This document shows positions 4,598 to 13,330 of a stretch of 22,167 nucleotides of DNA, one piece after another; position 1 is the stretch's first letter; each line of letters begins with the position of its first letter. The position numbers and the translations under genes are program-made. The notes beneath the pieces are model-generated. The model was not told the DNA's origin. It ran no database searches and saw only the letters and a program-made list of their open reading frames with translations. The stretch spans positions 1 to 22,167 of the IMG/VR virus record IMGVR_UViG_3300010430_000501. One strand, 5' to 3'. Source of the stretch: a virus.

Positions 4598-7003
4598 ATG
4601 AAGTTTCCAACGAACAGAATAAGTCCCGCAGCACTGCGGCGAACAGAACCACTAGACACCCATAAGAACGACGGATTACAAGCCCTCATAGTCGAAGGCA
4701 ACGATCGCAACGGTGGCAGCAGTAGACCAGCGGTACCAGGCGTCGAGATTATCGCAGACGAAAGTACACGGGTAGAAACGCCGATCACGGACAGGATGCT
4801 AAACAACAACTTTAGGATGAGGGCAAAGGCAAGAGTCGGAACCCAATACCACAGGGGTATTTGTGGAGTAGTTAATGGCGGTGACGATAGGTTATATTTA
4901 GCAACAGAGCAGTCATATGTATCGTATGGGATAGGTAAAAGCTCTTTTATGCACATGCTTAGTCTTGCAATGGGGGATACGATTGAGGTTGAGGCTATTT
5001 ATTCAAACAATCTACTAAGCTGTTGGTTTAATGGCGAAAAAGTTGCCACCGATCGCGCATCTATTAGAAATATAGGTGACGGATCATTGCAATTGGTCAC
5101 ATCAGGTAGTGATTCAGCAAGGTATACGGGCGCACTGTTAGAGTTTGAGGTTGAACTCTATGAAACAGGCGTGACCTACACCCTCAACACAATACCGTTA
5201 AACGGCGGAGTGTATGAGTTAATCCCTAATGACGGATCGGAGCCTTTGTTGTGTCAACAATATGTTGCACCTTCCGCGCCTACTCAACTTAATACGGAAG
5301 TCGTAAGTATGCAAGATAAGTATGGATACACTGAAGCTGGCGGAAACAAACTCCCTTGGGCTTACGGTAGTAATAGTTTGAGTGATTTATGGGCGTTAGG
5401 GTACGTTCACGATTCAAGCAATGTTGAAACTATGGTAGATGGGACATACACCGCCACAGCTACCAAGCAGTACGGCAGAATATACGTTTACGATATGAAT
5501 GTTATTAAAGGACATACATATTACTTTTCTCTAATTGCAAGTAGATTGTCGGACAAGGTGTCATTCACCGTTCGACACAATACAGTACCTTGGTCAACTT
5601 TCGTAAGTTGCGATGTACCAATAACAGGGGTACCAACAAAGGTCGCTGATATAGGAGTTATCACAGAGGACGGGGTGGTGGGATTTAACGCTCAAGACTC
5701 GAATGCTTCGGGATGGCAACCCTTCACTATGAAAGATCCTCTTGTCTTAGATCTGACAGTCATAAATGAAGTAAGACCTGACCTGGATGTTTTGAACATG
5801 AGTGTAGAAACGATCATGTTATTAGAGGATGTGTTGGTTAAGATCCAACAGTTACATTTTGACAAGAAGGGCGTTAAGCAAGTTCCGACAAACTATCTAT
5901 CGCCCAATTCTTTAGATGGTGTTACTAACACAGCTTATGCTGGGGATGTTGAGTTCCTAACAACACCTCAGATTATAGTTGCAGACAAAAACACTTACAT
6001 TGAGCTTGAAAGGTGGAACCTTGGGTCTGAACATATCATTGAGTTTGAGTCAAAGTATGTAGGTGGCAATGTAATCTTAGGTGACTCTGAAAGTGGGAGA
6101 TCTGCAATAATCTATGGTGGGGATTTATTGAGATATAGAAATGATGTAGACAACTCTAATGATGTAAGCATAGAGGACTATCACAAGTGGTGTGAGTATA
6201 GAGTCGAAGTTGAGAAAACCAACATTAAGATATATAAGGACGATTCTTTAATAATGGATCAGACTAAAGAAGAGAATGACTTCTATCTAGGTAGGATTTT
6301 CTCGTATGAATCAGATAGCTACAGATATGAGGGAGCTCTTAGGGGGTTGAGGATCACTAAAGATAATGTGGTCTACACCTTAAATACAATTCCAGACTCA
6401 AACGGAGTATACACATTTATTCCTAACGATCCGACAGTAGAGCCGATATTGTGTCAACAGTATTTAGCACCAGTGAGCCCAACGGTTGATGATTGGGACG
6501 CAGATGAAATGTTGAATAAGAATGGTTATTCGGTTAGTAGGGCGTTAGGGAAGAACAAGGGCTACACCTACGACTCAAAAGGCACATTGCCAGTTCCACA
6601 TGGCACTCTCATTCCCAACTATCCCGACGGTGTGACATCGACGGCTTATGTCGACGGCGCGCATCCTGAAGGGCAGTACCAAGGCAGTCAGTATCTCACT
6701 CACCCGGTCGGGCAGTGCCGAGGCCGTGTGAAGTATGACATTGAGGTTGTAGGTGGAAATTGGGAGGCCGGCAGTTCGCTTAAACTAGCGGATACCTACC
6801 ATGAGATCGCTAAAGCAGATACACAGCGTATATGGACTGAGCTAGATGGGTCGCCAAAAGAGGTACCGATCGCGACTTTAGCAGAAACGACCAACAATCA
6901 GTTATTCGTTAATAAAACGCGGCAAACGGTAAGTTGGTATGACGCACCTCTCACAGGAGAGGCCTTAAAGAGAGCTAAACTATTGCAAGGATTGGAGGGT
7001 TAA
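4598..7003 (+). CDS. Large modular LamG-like (concanavalin-fold) repeat protein, possible virion decoration or adhesin
   Basis: This 801-residue protein has duplicated modules. Module 1 (about 60-235) and module 2 (about 428-635) both end with YTLNTIP...GVY..IPND....LCQQY.AP (from residues 194 and 593). Both contain an ELE/EFE strand-rich core with a WFNGEKVA or IYKDDSLI strand, as in LamG/concanavalin-like lectin folds. The module start PN..DGVT.TAY occurs near 435 and again at 672, so a third, shortened copy forms the C-terminus. No signal peptide or membrane segment is visible, consistent with assembly into the virion. Codon and base use in the middle (about 4840-6560) is more AT-rich than the ends, suggesting swapped-in modules. 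Its place between terL and portal is unusual for a fibre-like protein; a head fibre or capsid decoration is my inference. Carbohydrate binding is possible but unproven. Confidence 0.7.
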   Translation: MKFPTNRISPAALRRTEPLDTHKNDGLQALIVEGNDRNGGSSRPAVPGVEIIADESTRVETPITDRMLNNNFRMRAKARVGTQYHRGICGVVNGGDDRLYLATEQSYVSYGIGKSSFMHMLSLAMGDTIEVEAIYSNNLLSCWFNGEKVATDRASIRNIGDGSLQLVTSGSDSARYTGALLEFEVELYETGVTYTLNTIPLNGGVYELIPNDGSEPLLCQQYVAPSAPTQLNTEVVSMQDKYGYTEAGGNKLPWAYGSNSLSDLWALGYVHDSSNVETMVDGTYTATATKQYGRIYVYDMNVIKGHTYYFSLIASRLSDKVSFTVRHNTVPWSTFVSCDVPITGVPTKVADIGVITEDGVVGFNAQDSNASGWQPFTMKDPLVLDLTVINEVRPDLDVLNMSVETIMLLEDVLVKIQQLHFDKKGVKQVPTNYLSPNSLDGVTNTAYAGDVEFLTTPQIIVADKNTYIELERWNLGSEHIIEFESKYVGGNVILGDSESGRSAIIYGGDLLRYRNDVDNSNDVSIEDYHKWCEYRVEVEKTNIKIYKDDSLIMDQTKEENDFYLGRIFSYESDSYRYEGALRGLRITKDNVVYTLNTIPDSNGVYTFIPNDPTVEPILCQQYLAPVSPTVDDWDADEMLNKNGYSVSRALGKNKGYTYDSKGTLPVPHGTLIPNYPDGVTSTAYVDGAHPEGQYQGSQYLTHPVGQCRGRVKYDIEVVGGNWEAGSSLKLADTYHEIAKADTQRIWTELDGSPKEVPIATLAETTNNQLFVNKTRQTVSWYDAPLTGEALKRAKLLQGLEG

Positions 7004-7006
7004 ACT

Positions 7007-7351
7007 ATGTCAGTAATGGTAATTGAAGAAGCCGTGGAGCAAATGAAACGGCAGGACCTAATCTGGGTGAATGTTGGAACGGGCGACATATGCCCTGAAA
7101 TCATACACGGTGAAACGGGCGTAGAAAAAACCTGGAAACAAGCCGGGTATTTCTCTAAGATGATCAACGACGAACGGTACGTAATGCCGCTCAGTACCCA
7201 CCTATCCCTAGAAGGTGAGCCGACAGGCAATTATCAAGAAATGGGCCGGGACACCTTCGCACTGCTTTTAGCAAAATGGGCGGCGGTATTTGGCAACGAT
7301 AAGATCTTTGTTAATGACTACTTACCGCAAGATGAAAGTGAGGAAATATAA
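7007..7351 (+). CDS. Hypothetical phage protein (114 aa)
   Basis: ATG at 7007 follows the LamG gene by 3 bases, with a GGAGG at about 6993 inside the end of that gene. The protein is soluble and acidic, with VNVGTGDICPEIIHGETGVE near 23-42 and a helical C-terminal half rich in aromatics. No known domain is recognised. Its stop overlaps the next start as TAATG (7349-7353), so the two are translationally coupled. Position before the portal suggests a minor head or assembly protein. Confidence 0.75.
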   Translation: MSVMVIEEAVEQMKRQDLIWVNVGTGDICPEIIHGETGVEKTWKQAGYFSKMINDERYVMPLSTHLSLEGEPTGNYQEMGRDTFALLLAKWAAVFGNDKIFVNDYLPQDESEEI

Positions 7352-7839
7352 TGGGTCAAGCAACAAGTCAAGCATTTGGATTATATGATGCAGTGCACCG
7401 GATAACGTGCGACGTTTACGGTTGCCGTAAACCTGCAGCTAAGTATATCGGTAAAGGCACGCTGCCGTACGATCGGTTCAATTTGTGCCAGGAGCACACG
7501 ACAGCACTATTGGAGTCACTAAACCCACCACCGTCAGTAGAGTTCCCGGAAAATGAGAACGAAGGCGTTGAAGAGGTTGAAGTTAAACCGGACGTGCACG
7601 AAGTGGTAGAAGGCAATGGGCCAGCGATTTTGTTAGAAAAGGGCTTCGCTGAAGAAGCTGAAGAAGAACTAGAGTTACCCGGCTGGATGGCCATGGACGC
7701 TGAAGAGCTGAAAGAGAACCATTCAAAACCGGAGCTACAAGCCATATTGGTAGGACTGGGCCTTGAAGAATCATTTAAAGAAAGAACCACGATTCCTGAT
7801 CTGATCCAGTTAATTCTTAAGAACAGGGGTGCACAGTAA
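7351..7839 (+). CDS. Zinc-site plus HeH/LEM-like domain protein (162 aa)
   Basis: The start is coupled to the previous stop (TAATG). Residues C20, C25, C46 and H49 form a CX4C-X20-CX2H set likely to bind zinc. A highly acidic linker (about 60-110, many Glu) follows. The last 45 residues (ELKENHSKPELQAILVGLGL, then a turn and IPDLIQLILKNRG) look like a HeH/LEM-type two-helix domain common at the ends of phage head-operon proteins. The stop is again coupled to the next start. The combination suggests a small adaptor in capsid assembly or packaging; the exact role is unknown. Confidence 0.75.
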   Translation: MGQATSQAFGLYDAVHRITCDVYGCRKPAAKYIGKGTLPYDRFNLCQEHTTALLESLNPPPSVEFPENENEGVEEVEVKPDVHEVVEGNGPAILLEKGFAEEAEEELELPGWMAMDAEELKENHSKPELQAILVGLGLEESFKERTTIPDLIQLILKNRGAQ

Positions 7840-8081
7840 TGAGCGATACGACAATTGTAATTTCACTATTAGTCTTCCTGATTATGATGGAAGGCTTTTT
7901 TATTGCCTTTTTAATGCAGTCCCAGCAACGCGAGAGGGAAACCTTACTCAACCGAGTAATGGCCAAAGACTACAACGAGTACAAAACCCTTGAATCAGGG
8001 GCGGATCCTGCGAAACCGATGGGCAGCCCCCACCGGCTGAAACATGAAGCGAACCTGAGCCAAGGGCACAAGTATGACTAA
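7839..8081 (+). CDS. Small single-span membrane protein (80 aa)
   Basis: The start is coupled by TAATG to the upstream gene. Residues about 5-27 are a hydrophobic helix (IVISLLVFLIMMEGFFIAFL) followed by a charged hydrophilic tail, so an N-out, C-in anchor is likely with no cleavage site. Placement just before the portal gene is odd for a holin; small membrane proteins in this position are known in several Gram-positive phage head operons but their job is not established. It could aid assembly at the membrane. No function can be assigned from sequence. Confidence 0.7.
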   Translation: MSDTTIVISLLVFLIMMEGFFIAFLMQSQQRERETLLNRVMAKDYNEYKTLESGADPAKPMGSPHRLKHEANLSQGHKYD

Positions 8082-8095
8082 GTGGAGGTGATGCC

Positions 8096-10135
8096 GTGTT
8101 TGAAGTTCTAAAAGACGCCGGTAAGAACATTGCTGAAAGTATGGGGATTAAATTACATAAGGAAAAAGAAGATCCTGCGACGCCTTGGAAGAATAAAGCC
8201 GGCCAACCCATCTACGTAAGTAGCATGTTGGCGTATGTGAAAGACGAGTTTGACAAACGTAGTCAAGAGCGTATGATGTTAGAGCTTCAGTGGCGGTTAA
8301 ACATTAACTTCGCAGACGGCAATCAGTTTGTGGAAATCAACTCTCAAACCAACCGGATCGAAGAGACGCAGCGCTTGTTCTGGTATCAGGAAATGGAGGC
8401 AATGAACCAGATCGCCCCTATTCTCGAGACACGGCAAGCCAAACTAAAGCGTTTAAATTTGATATTAAAAGCCCGACCGGCCAGTGGTGATCGAGAAGAC
8501 ATTGCAAGCGCCAGGTTATCGAATAAACTCTTTGCCTCCATCCGATCTGAACGCCGGATGCAGAAGCTTGAAGCCCAAGCGGACATATGGATGGAAGTGT
8601 GCGGAACGGCTTTCTGGAAGAACGGCTGGGAAAAGGATATGGGCCAAGTGCTCGGTTACCTCGAGGAAAACGGTAAAAAAGAAACCGTTCGCGAGGGGGA
8701 CTACGACCCTGAAGTTATATCACCTTTTGAAATGTTTCCGGATTCTATCTGGAACAGTGATCCTTCAGAGTGTAAGAGTTTAATACGCCGCCGGGTCATG
8801 CACATTAACGACATTGAAAGCAAACACGGGAAACGTCTTGAAGGTAAAGAGGTATCCGTCTTTAATATCCAAGGATCCTCGTACATGTCGGGTGGTGCCT
8901 CTGTTAAATCAGGCACAGGTATGTTTGGTGTTCGTAAGAAAAAAGATCATTTAGAAGTATTTGAATACATGGAAATGCCCTCAGATCTCTACCCTGAAGG
9001 GCGTTATTTTATATGTACTGAAGAAGAGGCTCTGGAAATGGGCGGGTTGCCTTACAAAGTGGGCGACGATGGCCAGCCGGCGATCCATTACACCTCTCAA
9101 AAGTGTTTAGAAGTAGAAGGCCGTTTCTTTGGTAAGTCTGTTGTTGAAAGGTTGATCCCGGTACAGCGTCGTTACAATGCGATCAAGAACCGGAAAGCTG
9201 AGTATTTGAACAGAGCAACCATAGGGAACTTAGTTGCAGAACGTGGCAGCTTGAACACGGACGTGATCGAGGAGCACGGAATTGAGCCGGGCATGATAAT
9301 TGAGATAAAGCCTGGTACTCAAATGAATCCCTATTTCCTGCAGTACCCGTCGTTACCGCACACCTTTGAGACTGAAGAACAGTCTTACGATAGGTTGTTT
9401 GTAACCATATCGGGTGTGTCTGAAATATCTCGAGATTCCAACGCGCCGGTAGGTGTTAACTCGGGGATCGCGTTACAGATCTTACAGGAACAAGATGATA
9501 CCAGGTTATCCCTTACGGGTGATAACAAGAAACAAGCTCACATTGATAACGGTCGGATGCAAGTCCGGTTGTATAGACAGTTTGCAGAGACACCGAGACT
9601 TCTGAAGACGTCGGGCCAAGATGAAGCGCCGGACGTAATGGATTGGGTTGGATCGGATCTCACAACGGATGACATCTTTATTGAAGGTGCAACCATGCTT
9701 GCTGAAACATTGGCTCAACGCCGTCAGATGGTCTTTGACCTCATGGATAAGGGAGCCTTTAACGATCCTGAAACGGGTAACATCGGCCGTGCGGGACGAG
9801 CTAAACTGTTTGAAATGCTTGAAATGGGTAATTGGGAAGACTTCGATGGTGACGATAATTCGAACGCTCACCTTAAACGTGCAAACCGCGAGATTCAACA
9901 TATGATCTCAGAAATGCCAGTGACGGTTGCGGAGTACGACGACGATATCCTACACATTTCACGACATAACAACTTCCGTCTAAGTGCGGAGTTCGAGGAG
10001 CTGAAGCATAGCAAGCCAGAAGTGGCGGCCATGATCGACGCCCACATTGAGCAACACATTCAAGCCTTGCAGCTGAAGACAATGCAAAGTCAACCACAAG
10101 AACCGGCTGCAGAAGAGAAAGGAGTACCAATGTAA
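8096..10135 (+). CDS. Portal protein, P22-like
   Basis: This 679-residue protein is the dodecameric portal through which DNA enters and leaves the head. The start is the GTG at 8096, with GTGGAGGTG about 6 bases upstream; a nearby ATG at 8091 is out of frame. Typical P22-like features are the long N-terminal helical part, the crown/wing region with FEMFPDSIWNSDPSECKSLI at about 210-230, the stem/clip stretch RRYNAIKNRKAEYLNRAT (about 358-375), and ISGVSEISRDSNAPVGVNSG (about 441-460). A C-terminal helical tail with Gln/Glu/Ala runs ends the protein. It is followed by scaffold and coat genes in the canonical order, with TAATG coupling to the scaffold. GATC sites are dense: about 20 in 2 kb by eye. 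Confidence 0.9.
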   Translation: MFEVLKDAGKNIAESMGIKLHKEKEDPATPWKNKAGQPIYVSSMLAYVKDEFDKRSQERMMLELQWRLNINFADGNQFVEINSQTNRIEETQRLFWYQEMEAMNQIAPILETRQAKLKRLNLILKARPASGDREDIASARLSNKLFASIRSERRMQKLEAQADIWMEVCGTAFWKNGWEKDMGQVLGYLEENGKKETVREGDYDPEVISPFEMFPDSIWNSDPSECKSLIRRRVMHINDIESKHGKRLEGKEVSVFNIQGSSYMSGGASVKSGTGMFGVRKKKDHLEVFEYMEMPSDLYPEGRYFICTEEEALEMGGLPYKVGDDGQPAIHYTSQKCLEVEGRFFGKSVVERLIPVQRRYNAIKNRKAEYLNRATIGNLVAERGSLNTDVIEEHGIEPGMIIEIKPGTQMNPYFLQYPSLPHTFETEEQSYDRLFVTISGVSEISRDSNAPVGVNSGIALQILQEQDDTRLSLTGDNKKQAHIDNGRMQVRLYRQFAETPRLLKTSGQDEAPDVMDWVGSDLTTDDIFIEGATMLAETLAQRRQMVFDLMDKGAFNDPETGNIGRAGRAKLFEMLEMGNWEDFDGDDNSNAHLKRANREIQHMISEMPVTVAEYDDDILHISRHNNFRLSAEFEELKHSKPEVAAMIDAHIEQHIQALQLKTMQSQPQEPAAEEKGVPM

Positions 10136-11073
10136 TGTATGAGAAATCAATACGACCAATGAAGGTCTTTAAGTCTTCTGACTTTAAGATAAATTTGCAA
10201 CACCATAACGGGTTGTTCCCCGAGGGCCATACTGGCGTGAATCCACTGTTAGCGGATCCAGAGCCGGCGGCCCCTGCGGAACCTGTGGACACAACTGGGG
10301 GCGGTGGCGCACCAGTGGATGATCCAGCCCCCGATTCAACACCTGCAGAACCGGACCCCAGTCCACAGGCAAGCCCTGCCCCTGGCTTCGACATTAGTCA
10401 ACTGATCGAGGGCGTAAAGGAGGCAGTCGTTCAAGGAAACCAGTCCGTTTTGGATGGGATCCAGAATTTGAACAAACCTGATGAACCGGCTGCGGATCCA
10501 GAACCAACGGGACCAACGCAGGAAGAGATTGACGCCTTTAATGAAGAATGGCGCGAAAAGCTCTACGATAACCCCTATGAACTCATGCAGGAAATGCAGA
10601 AGATCGCTGCAGAAAATGCAGACGCTAAAGTCCAACCTATTTTGGACCAACAGCAAAAAGAACAGATGCGAACGAAGGTTGAACAAGAAGTAGCTACGTT
10701 CATATCAGAACATGAAGATTTTCACGATCATGCTGACTTAATGGTTGAGTTCTTTACGAAATACCCAGATCTACGAAACATGGAGGGCGTGACTGAGCTT
10801 GCGTACAACTATGCACGCGGCACTCAGTATTCAGCACCACCGACGCTCGACGACTTTGTAGGTCAAGAAGGCAACATTGAAAAACTCAGTGCTAATGAAA
10901 AGATCCAGGAGCTTGTAGTCCAAAACTACCTGAAGGGGATCAAGGACGGCCAACCGCCATCGAGCTTCGGCGGCAAGGGAGGCGCACCGGCACCGACACC
11001 AACGGAACGACCTAAGACACTGGCTGAAGCAACGGCGTTAATGAATGCGACCTATGCCTCAAAAGGCCACTAA
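10135..11073 (+). CDS. Capsid scaffolding protein
   Basis: The start overlaps the portal stop (TAATG). The 312 residues have a low-complexity Pro/Ala/Glu/Asp-rich N-terminal half (about 35-130), then long charged helices with NPYELMQEMQKIAAENADAK (about 143-162) and a Gln/Lys coiled coil. A segment HEDFHDHADLMVEFFTKYPD follows at about 195-214, and a Gly/Pro linker leads to a short C-terminal helix (LAEATALMNATYASKGH). This layout, between portal and coat genes, is typical of scaffolds whose C-terminal helix binds the coat protein. No protease motif is seen, so the scaffold is probably released or cleaved elsewhere. Confidence 0.8.
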   Translation: MYEKSIRPMKVFKSSDFKINLQHHNGLFPEGHTGVNPLLADPEPAAPAEPVDTTGGGGAPVDDPAPDSTPAEPDPSPQASPAPGFDISQLIEGVKEAVVQGNQSVLDGIQNLNKPDEPAADPEPTGPTQEEIDAFNEEWREKLYDNPYELMQEMQKIAAENADAKVQPILDQQQKEQMRTKVEQEVATFISEHEDFHDHADLMVEFFTKYPDLRNMEGVTELAYNYARGTQYSAPPTLDDFVGQEGNIEKLSANEKIQELVVQNYLKGIKDGQPPSSFGGKGGAPAPTPTERPKTLAEATALMNATYASKGH

Positions 11074-11088
11074 GAGGAGGAAATTTAT

Positions 11089-12288
11089 ATGTCAATGATT
11101 ACTATGGCAGCTATACAAGATGCTTTAAAGAATTATTATATCGACGCTATTCGTCACCAGATGAACTACGGATCAACGGCGTTAGCAGCACAGCTTGAAA
11201 AGACTTCTAAAAACATTGTAGGTGATAAGATTACTCGTTACTTGCGTTACGGCCGTAATGGCGGTGTAGGTAATCGCGCCGACGATGGTACCATGCCAAC
11301 ACCAGGTTCTCGTAAAGGGTTCCAGATCACGACGGGCACAAAGAACATGTTCGGTTCGCTTCAGATCACTTCAAAGTCGATCAAAGCTTCAAAAGGGAAC
11401 AAAGCTTCGTTTATCAACCAGCTTACGACAAATTTAGAGGAGCTTTTGACAGATGCGAAGGACAACTTCGGTCGTCAACTTTACGGCGACGGTGAAGGTA
11501 TCTTAGCACTTGCGACAGCCGCGGGATCTTCGGGAGCTGTGGTTAAAGTTGCAGATGCAGACTCCCTTCGTTATTTATATGAAGGTATGCGCGTAGATGT
11601 GCTGGACGCAGCGACGAAAGTCACGAAACGAGCAGACGCACTAGAAGTGGCTTCCATCGATAAGGACGCAGGAACGATTACACTTGAAAGCGCCGTGGGT
11701 TCTGCAGTAACAGACAACGACGTTATCTGTGTACAAGGTTCATATGGCTTAGAATTAACAGGCATGGAAGCGATCTTTAACAAATCGACGATCTACGGTG
11801 TAGATCGATCGGCTATGAACTGGATGAAGCCTAACATCATCAACGTTGGTGCAAGCGCAGGTTCGACAGCTGAACTCGACGAGCTTAAGATCCAAGAAGG
11901 TTTGGATGAGATCGAGATTGCAACAGGCGAGTCTGCTAACTTTATGATCGGTTCGTACGGCGTGCGTAGAGCTTACCAGTACTTGTTCCTTTCTAGCAAG
12001 CGTACAGTGAACACGTTGAAGCTCGAGGGTGGTTTTACAGCGCTTGACTACAACGGTACGCCGTTTACAGCTGACCGTTACTACAAGAAAGGCACGTTGG
12101 ACTTGATCAACACCAAGTCATTAACACTTGATCGTTTAGACGACTGGGGTTGGGCAGACGAAGACGGCAACATGTTACACCGTATGACGTCGAAAGCTGC
12201 TTATGAGGCTGTCTTAGAATGTTACGGCGACCTTATGTGCGACCTTATGAAGTCGAACACGCGTCTTCAGTTTATTACACAGCACTAA
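11089..12288 (+). CDS. Major capsid protein, HK97 fold
   Basis: This 399-residue protein is preceded by an excellent SD (AGAGGAGG, 11072-11079) and uses codons such as CGT, GGT and AAC that suggest strong expression. Recognisable coat features are the N-terminal helix with YGSTALAAQLEKTSKNIVGD, the loop GFQITTGTKNMFGSLQITSK, and a spine helix with NLEELLTDAKDNFGRQLYGD. A beta-barrel-like insertion (about 150-220) carries a VDVLDAATK...ITLESAVGS pattern, and an FMIGSYGVRRAYQYLFLSSK segment follows. This is the coat type often annotated simply as phage major capsid protein next to P22-like portals. There is no N-terminal delta domain of HK97 type; scaffolding is provided by the separate upstream gene. 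An intrinsic terminator follows closely. Confidence 0.9.
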   Translation: MSMITMAAIQDALKNYYIDAIRHQMNYGSTALAAQLEKTSKNIVGDKITRYLRYGRNGGVGNRADDGTMPTPGSRKGFQITTGTKNMFGSLQITSKSIKASKGNKASFINQLTTNLEELLTDAKDNFGRQLYGDGEGILALATAAGSSGAVVKVADADSLRYLYEGMRVDVLDAATKVTKRADALEVASIDKDAGTITLESAVGSAVTDNDVICVQGSYGLELTGMEAIFNKSTIYGVDRSAMNWMKPNIINVGASAGSTAELDELKIQEGLDEIEIATGESANFMIGSYGVRRAYQYLFLSSKRTVNTLKLEGGFTALDYNGTPFTADRYYKKGTLDLINTKSLTLDRLDDWGWADEDGNMLHRMTSKAAYEAVLECYGDLMCDLMKSNTRLQFITQH

Positions 12289-12301
12289 AATGCAGTATAT
12301 C

Positions 12302-12335
12302 GAGGTAGGCCTTTTATGGGTCTACCTCTTTTTTA
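12302..12335 (+). terminator. Intrinsic terminator after the major capsid gene
   Basis: A 10-bp stem (12302-12311 with 12319-12328, one G-T pair) with a 7-base loop and a T-run from 12329 to 12334. It lies 14 bases after the coat stop codon, so it probably sets a high coat-to-tail transcript ratio by partial termination. No obvious promoter lies between it and the next gene. Confidence 0.9.
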
Positions 12336-12353
12336 TTTGAAAAGGGGAGAGTT

Positions 12354-12770
12354 ATGCGAAAACTACTAAATCAATCGGTAAGCAACGGTCAATCTTTAGG
12401 GAGTTATTTGAGGAACCGACCGCATTTAACCTTGATCACACATGATGTGTATGACATATCAGGTCGGGTCCAGGCCTATGATCCAACGTTCTTTATTGTG
12501 AGAAATAAGCCTAAAGAAACCTATGAGATCCACAACATTGATAATGGACGCAACACCTACTGTTTTACGGCCAAGGAACTAGATGCACGCGTGATCGAAA
12601 CGCTGCGTAAAACGGATACGAAAGTTCATGGCGTTCATACGCTGTACGACGAACTTGAGCTGCAGAACCAAAAAGAAGAAGAGCAAAAGAAAAAAGATCG
12701 TCGCGACGTTGCGGAAGGGCTTGCCAGAGAAACGGCCGGCCACATGAAGAAAGCATTTGCACATATGTAA
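12354..12770 (+). CDS. Hypothetical phage protein with small beta fold and charged coiled coil (138 aa)
   Basis: ATG preceded by AAAAGGGGAGAG. The first half (about 1-85) contains LTLITHDVYDISGRVQAYDP and further short strands, resembling a small Sm/SH3-like barrel. Residues about 100-125 are a highly charged helix (NQKEEEQKKKDRRD). It follows the coat terminator and precedes the adaptor, where some phages encode a head decoration or accessory protein. The SH3/Sm-like idea is only a fold impression, and the function is unknown. Confidence 0.7.
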   Translation: MRKLLNQSVSNGQSLGSYLRNRPHLTLITHDVYDISGRVQAYDPTFFIVRNKPKETYEIHNIDNGRNTYCFTAKELDARVIETLRKTDTKVHGVHTLYDELELQNQKEEEQKKKDRRDVAEGLARETAGHMKKAFAHM

Positions 12771-12782
12771 GGTGGTGAGCTT

Positions 12783-13322
12783 ATGAAAATGAAAACCATA
12801 TGCACCCATGCGAATTTACACAATGGTCGGGAAATAGCAGATCCTATCGCGATTTTATATGCGAATGAAGCTTTGAGTATGCTGGCGACCTTGTACGATT
12901 CAGCATGTAAACGAGATACCTCAACTCTAGGGGATCTGGCTGAAGATACGTGGGTAGATCTTCCTGAAGGGTGCATCAATGTTACGCGAGTGAAAGTAGA
13001 GGGCTATGAGTCCTTAACCTGGCAAGCTTCACAGGGACAAATTAAGTTTCCTCAGAGCGCAGCGTCGAACGTGACTATGGAATACCTTCGGAAGTCAAAT
13101 GACATTAGTACCATTGAAGAGGTCCCAGAGATCAGTGAGTTGTATCATACGGTCTTGTCTTTATTTATAGCAAGCCGTGAAAGATCACGCCTATTCGGGG
13201 ATCAGGAATCAGAGTCTCAACGGCTCATGGGTGAGTTTCATGCTGAAGCTGCAGCCGCAGACCTGCGTATTAAAAATCAGAAAAACGGGCCGAAGTATAT
13301 CGGCAAACGTAATTTTGTGTAG
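12783..13322 (+). CDS. Head-tail adaptor protein (gp4/gp6-like)
   Basis: The 179-residue protein starts at an ATG with AAGGTGGTGAG upstream. It is mostly helical: an N-terminal helix with NEALSMLATLYDSACKRD, a short beta insertion (INVTRVKVEGYESLTWQASQ, about 65-84), then an IPEISELYHTVLSLFIASRE-like helix and a C-terminal helix with ESESQRLMGEFHAEAAAADL. A helical ring protein with this position (after coat, before the hub) is the adaptor that docks under the portal, as P22 gp4 or the gp6/gp15 families do. The family call rests on shape and position rather than a diagnostic motif. Confidence 0.7.
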   Translation: MKMKTICTHANLHNGREIADPIAILYANEALSMLATLYDSACKRDTSTLGDLAEDTWVDLPEGCINVTRVKVEGYESLTWQASQGQIKFPQSAASNVTMEYLRKSNDISTIEEVPEISELYHTVLSLFIASRERSRLFGDQESESQRLMGEFHAEAAAADLRIKNQKNGPKYIGKRNFV

Positions 13323-13330
13323 GTGATTAG

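Noticed and set aside
5252-5266. CAACA...TGTTG palindrome similar to the operators at 584-618
   Set aside because: It is inside the LamG coding sequence, has a different spacer and no promoter nearby; codon-driven coincidence.
9873-10394. 173-aa open frame on the minus strand over the portal-scaffold junction
   Set aside because: It lies opposite two well-supported genes, has no ribosome binding site, and its Gly/Ser/Ala-rich product is the mirror of the Pro/Ala-rich scaffold coding sequence.
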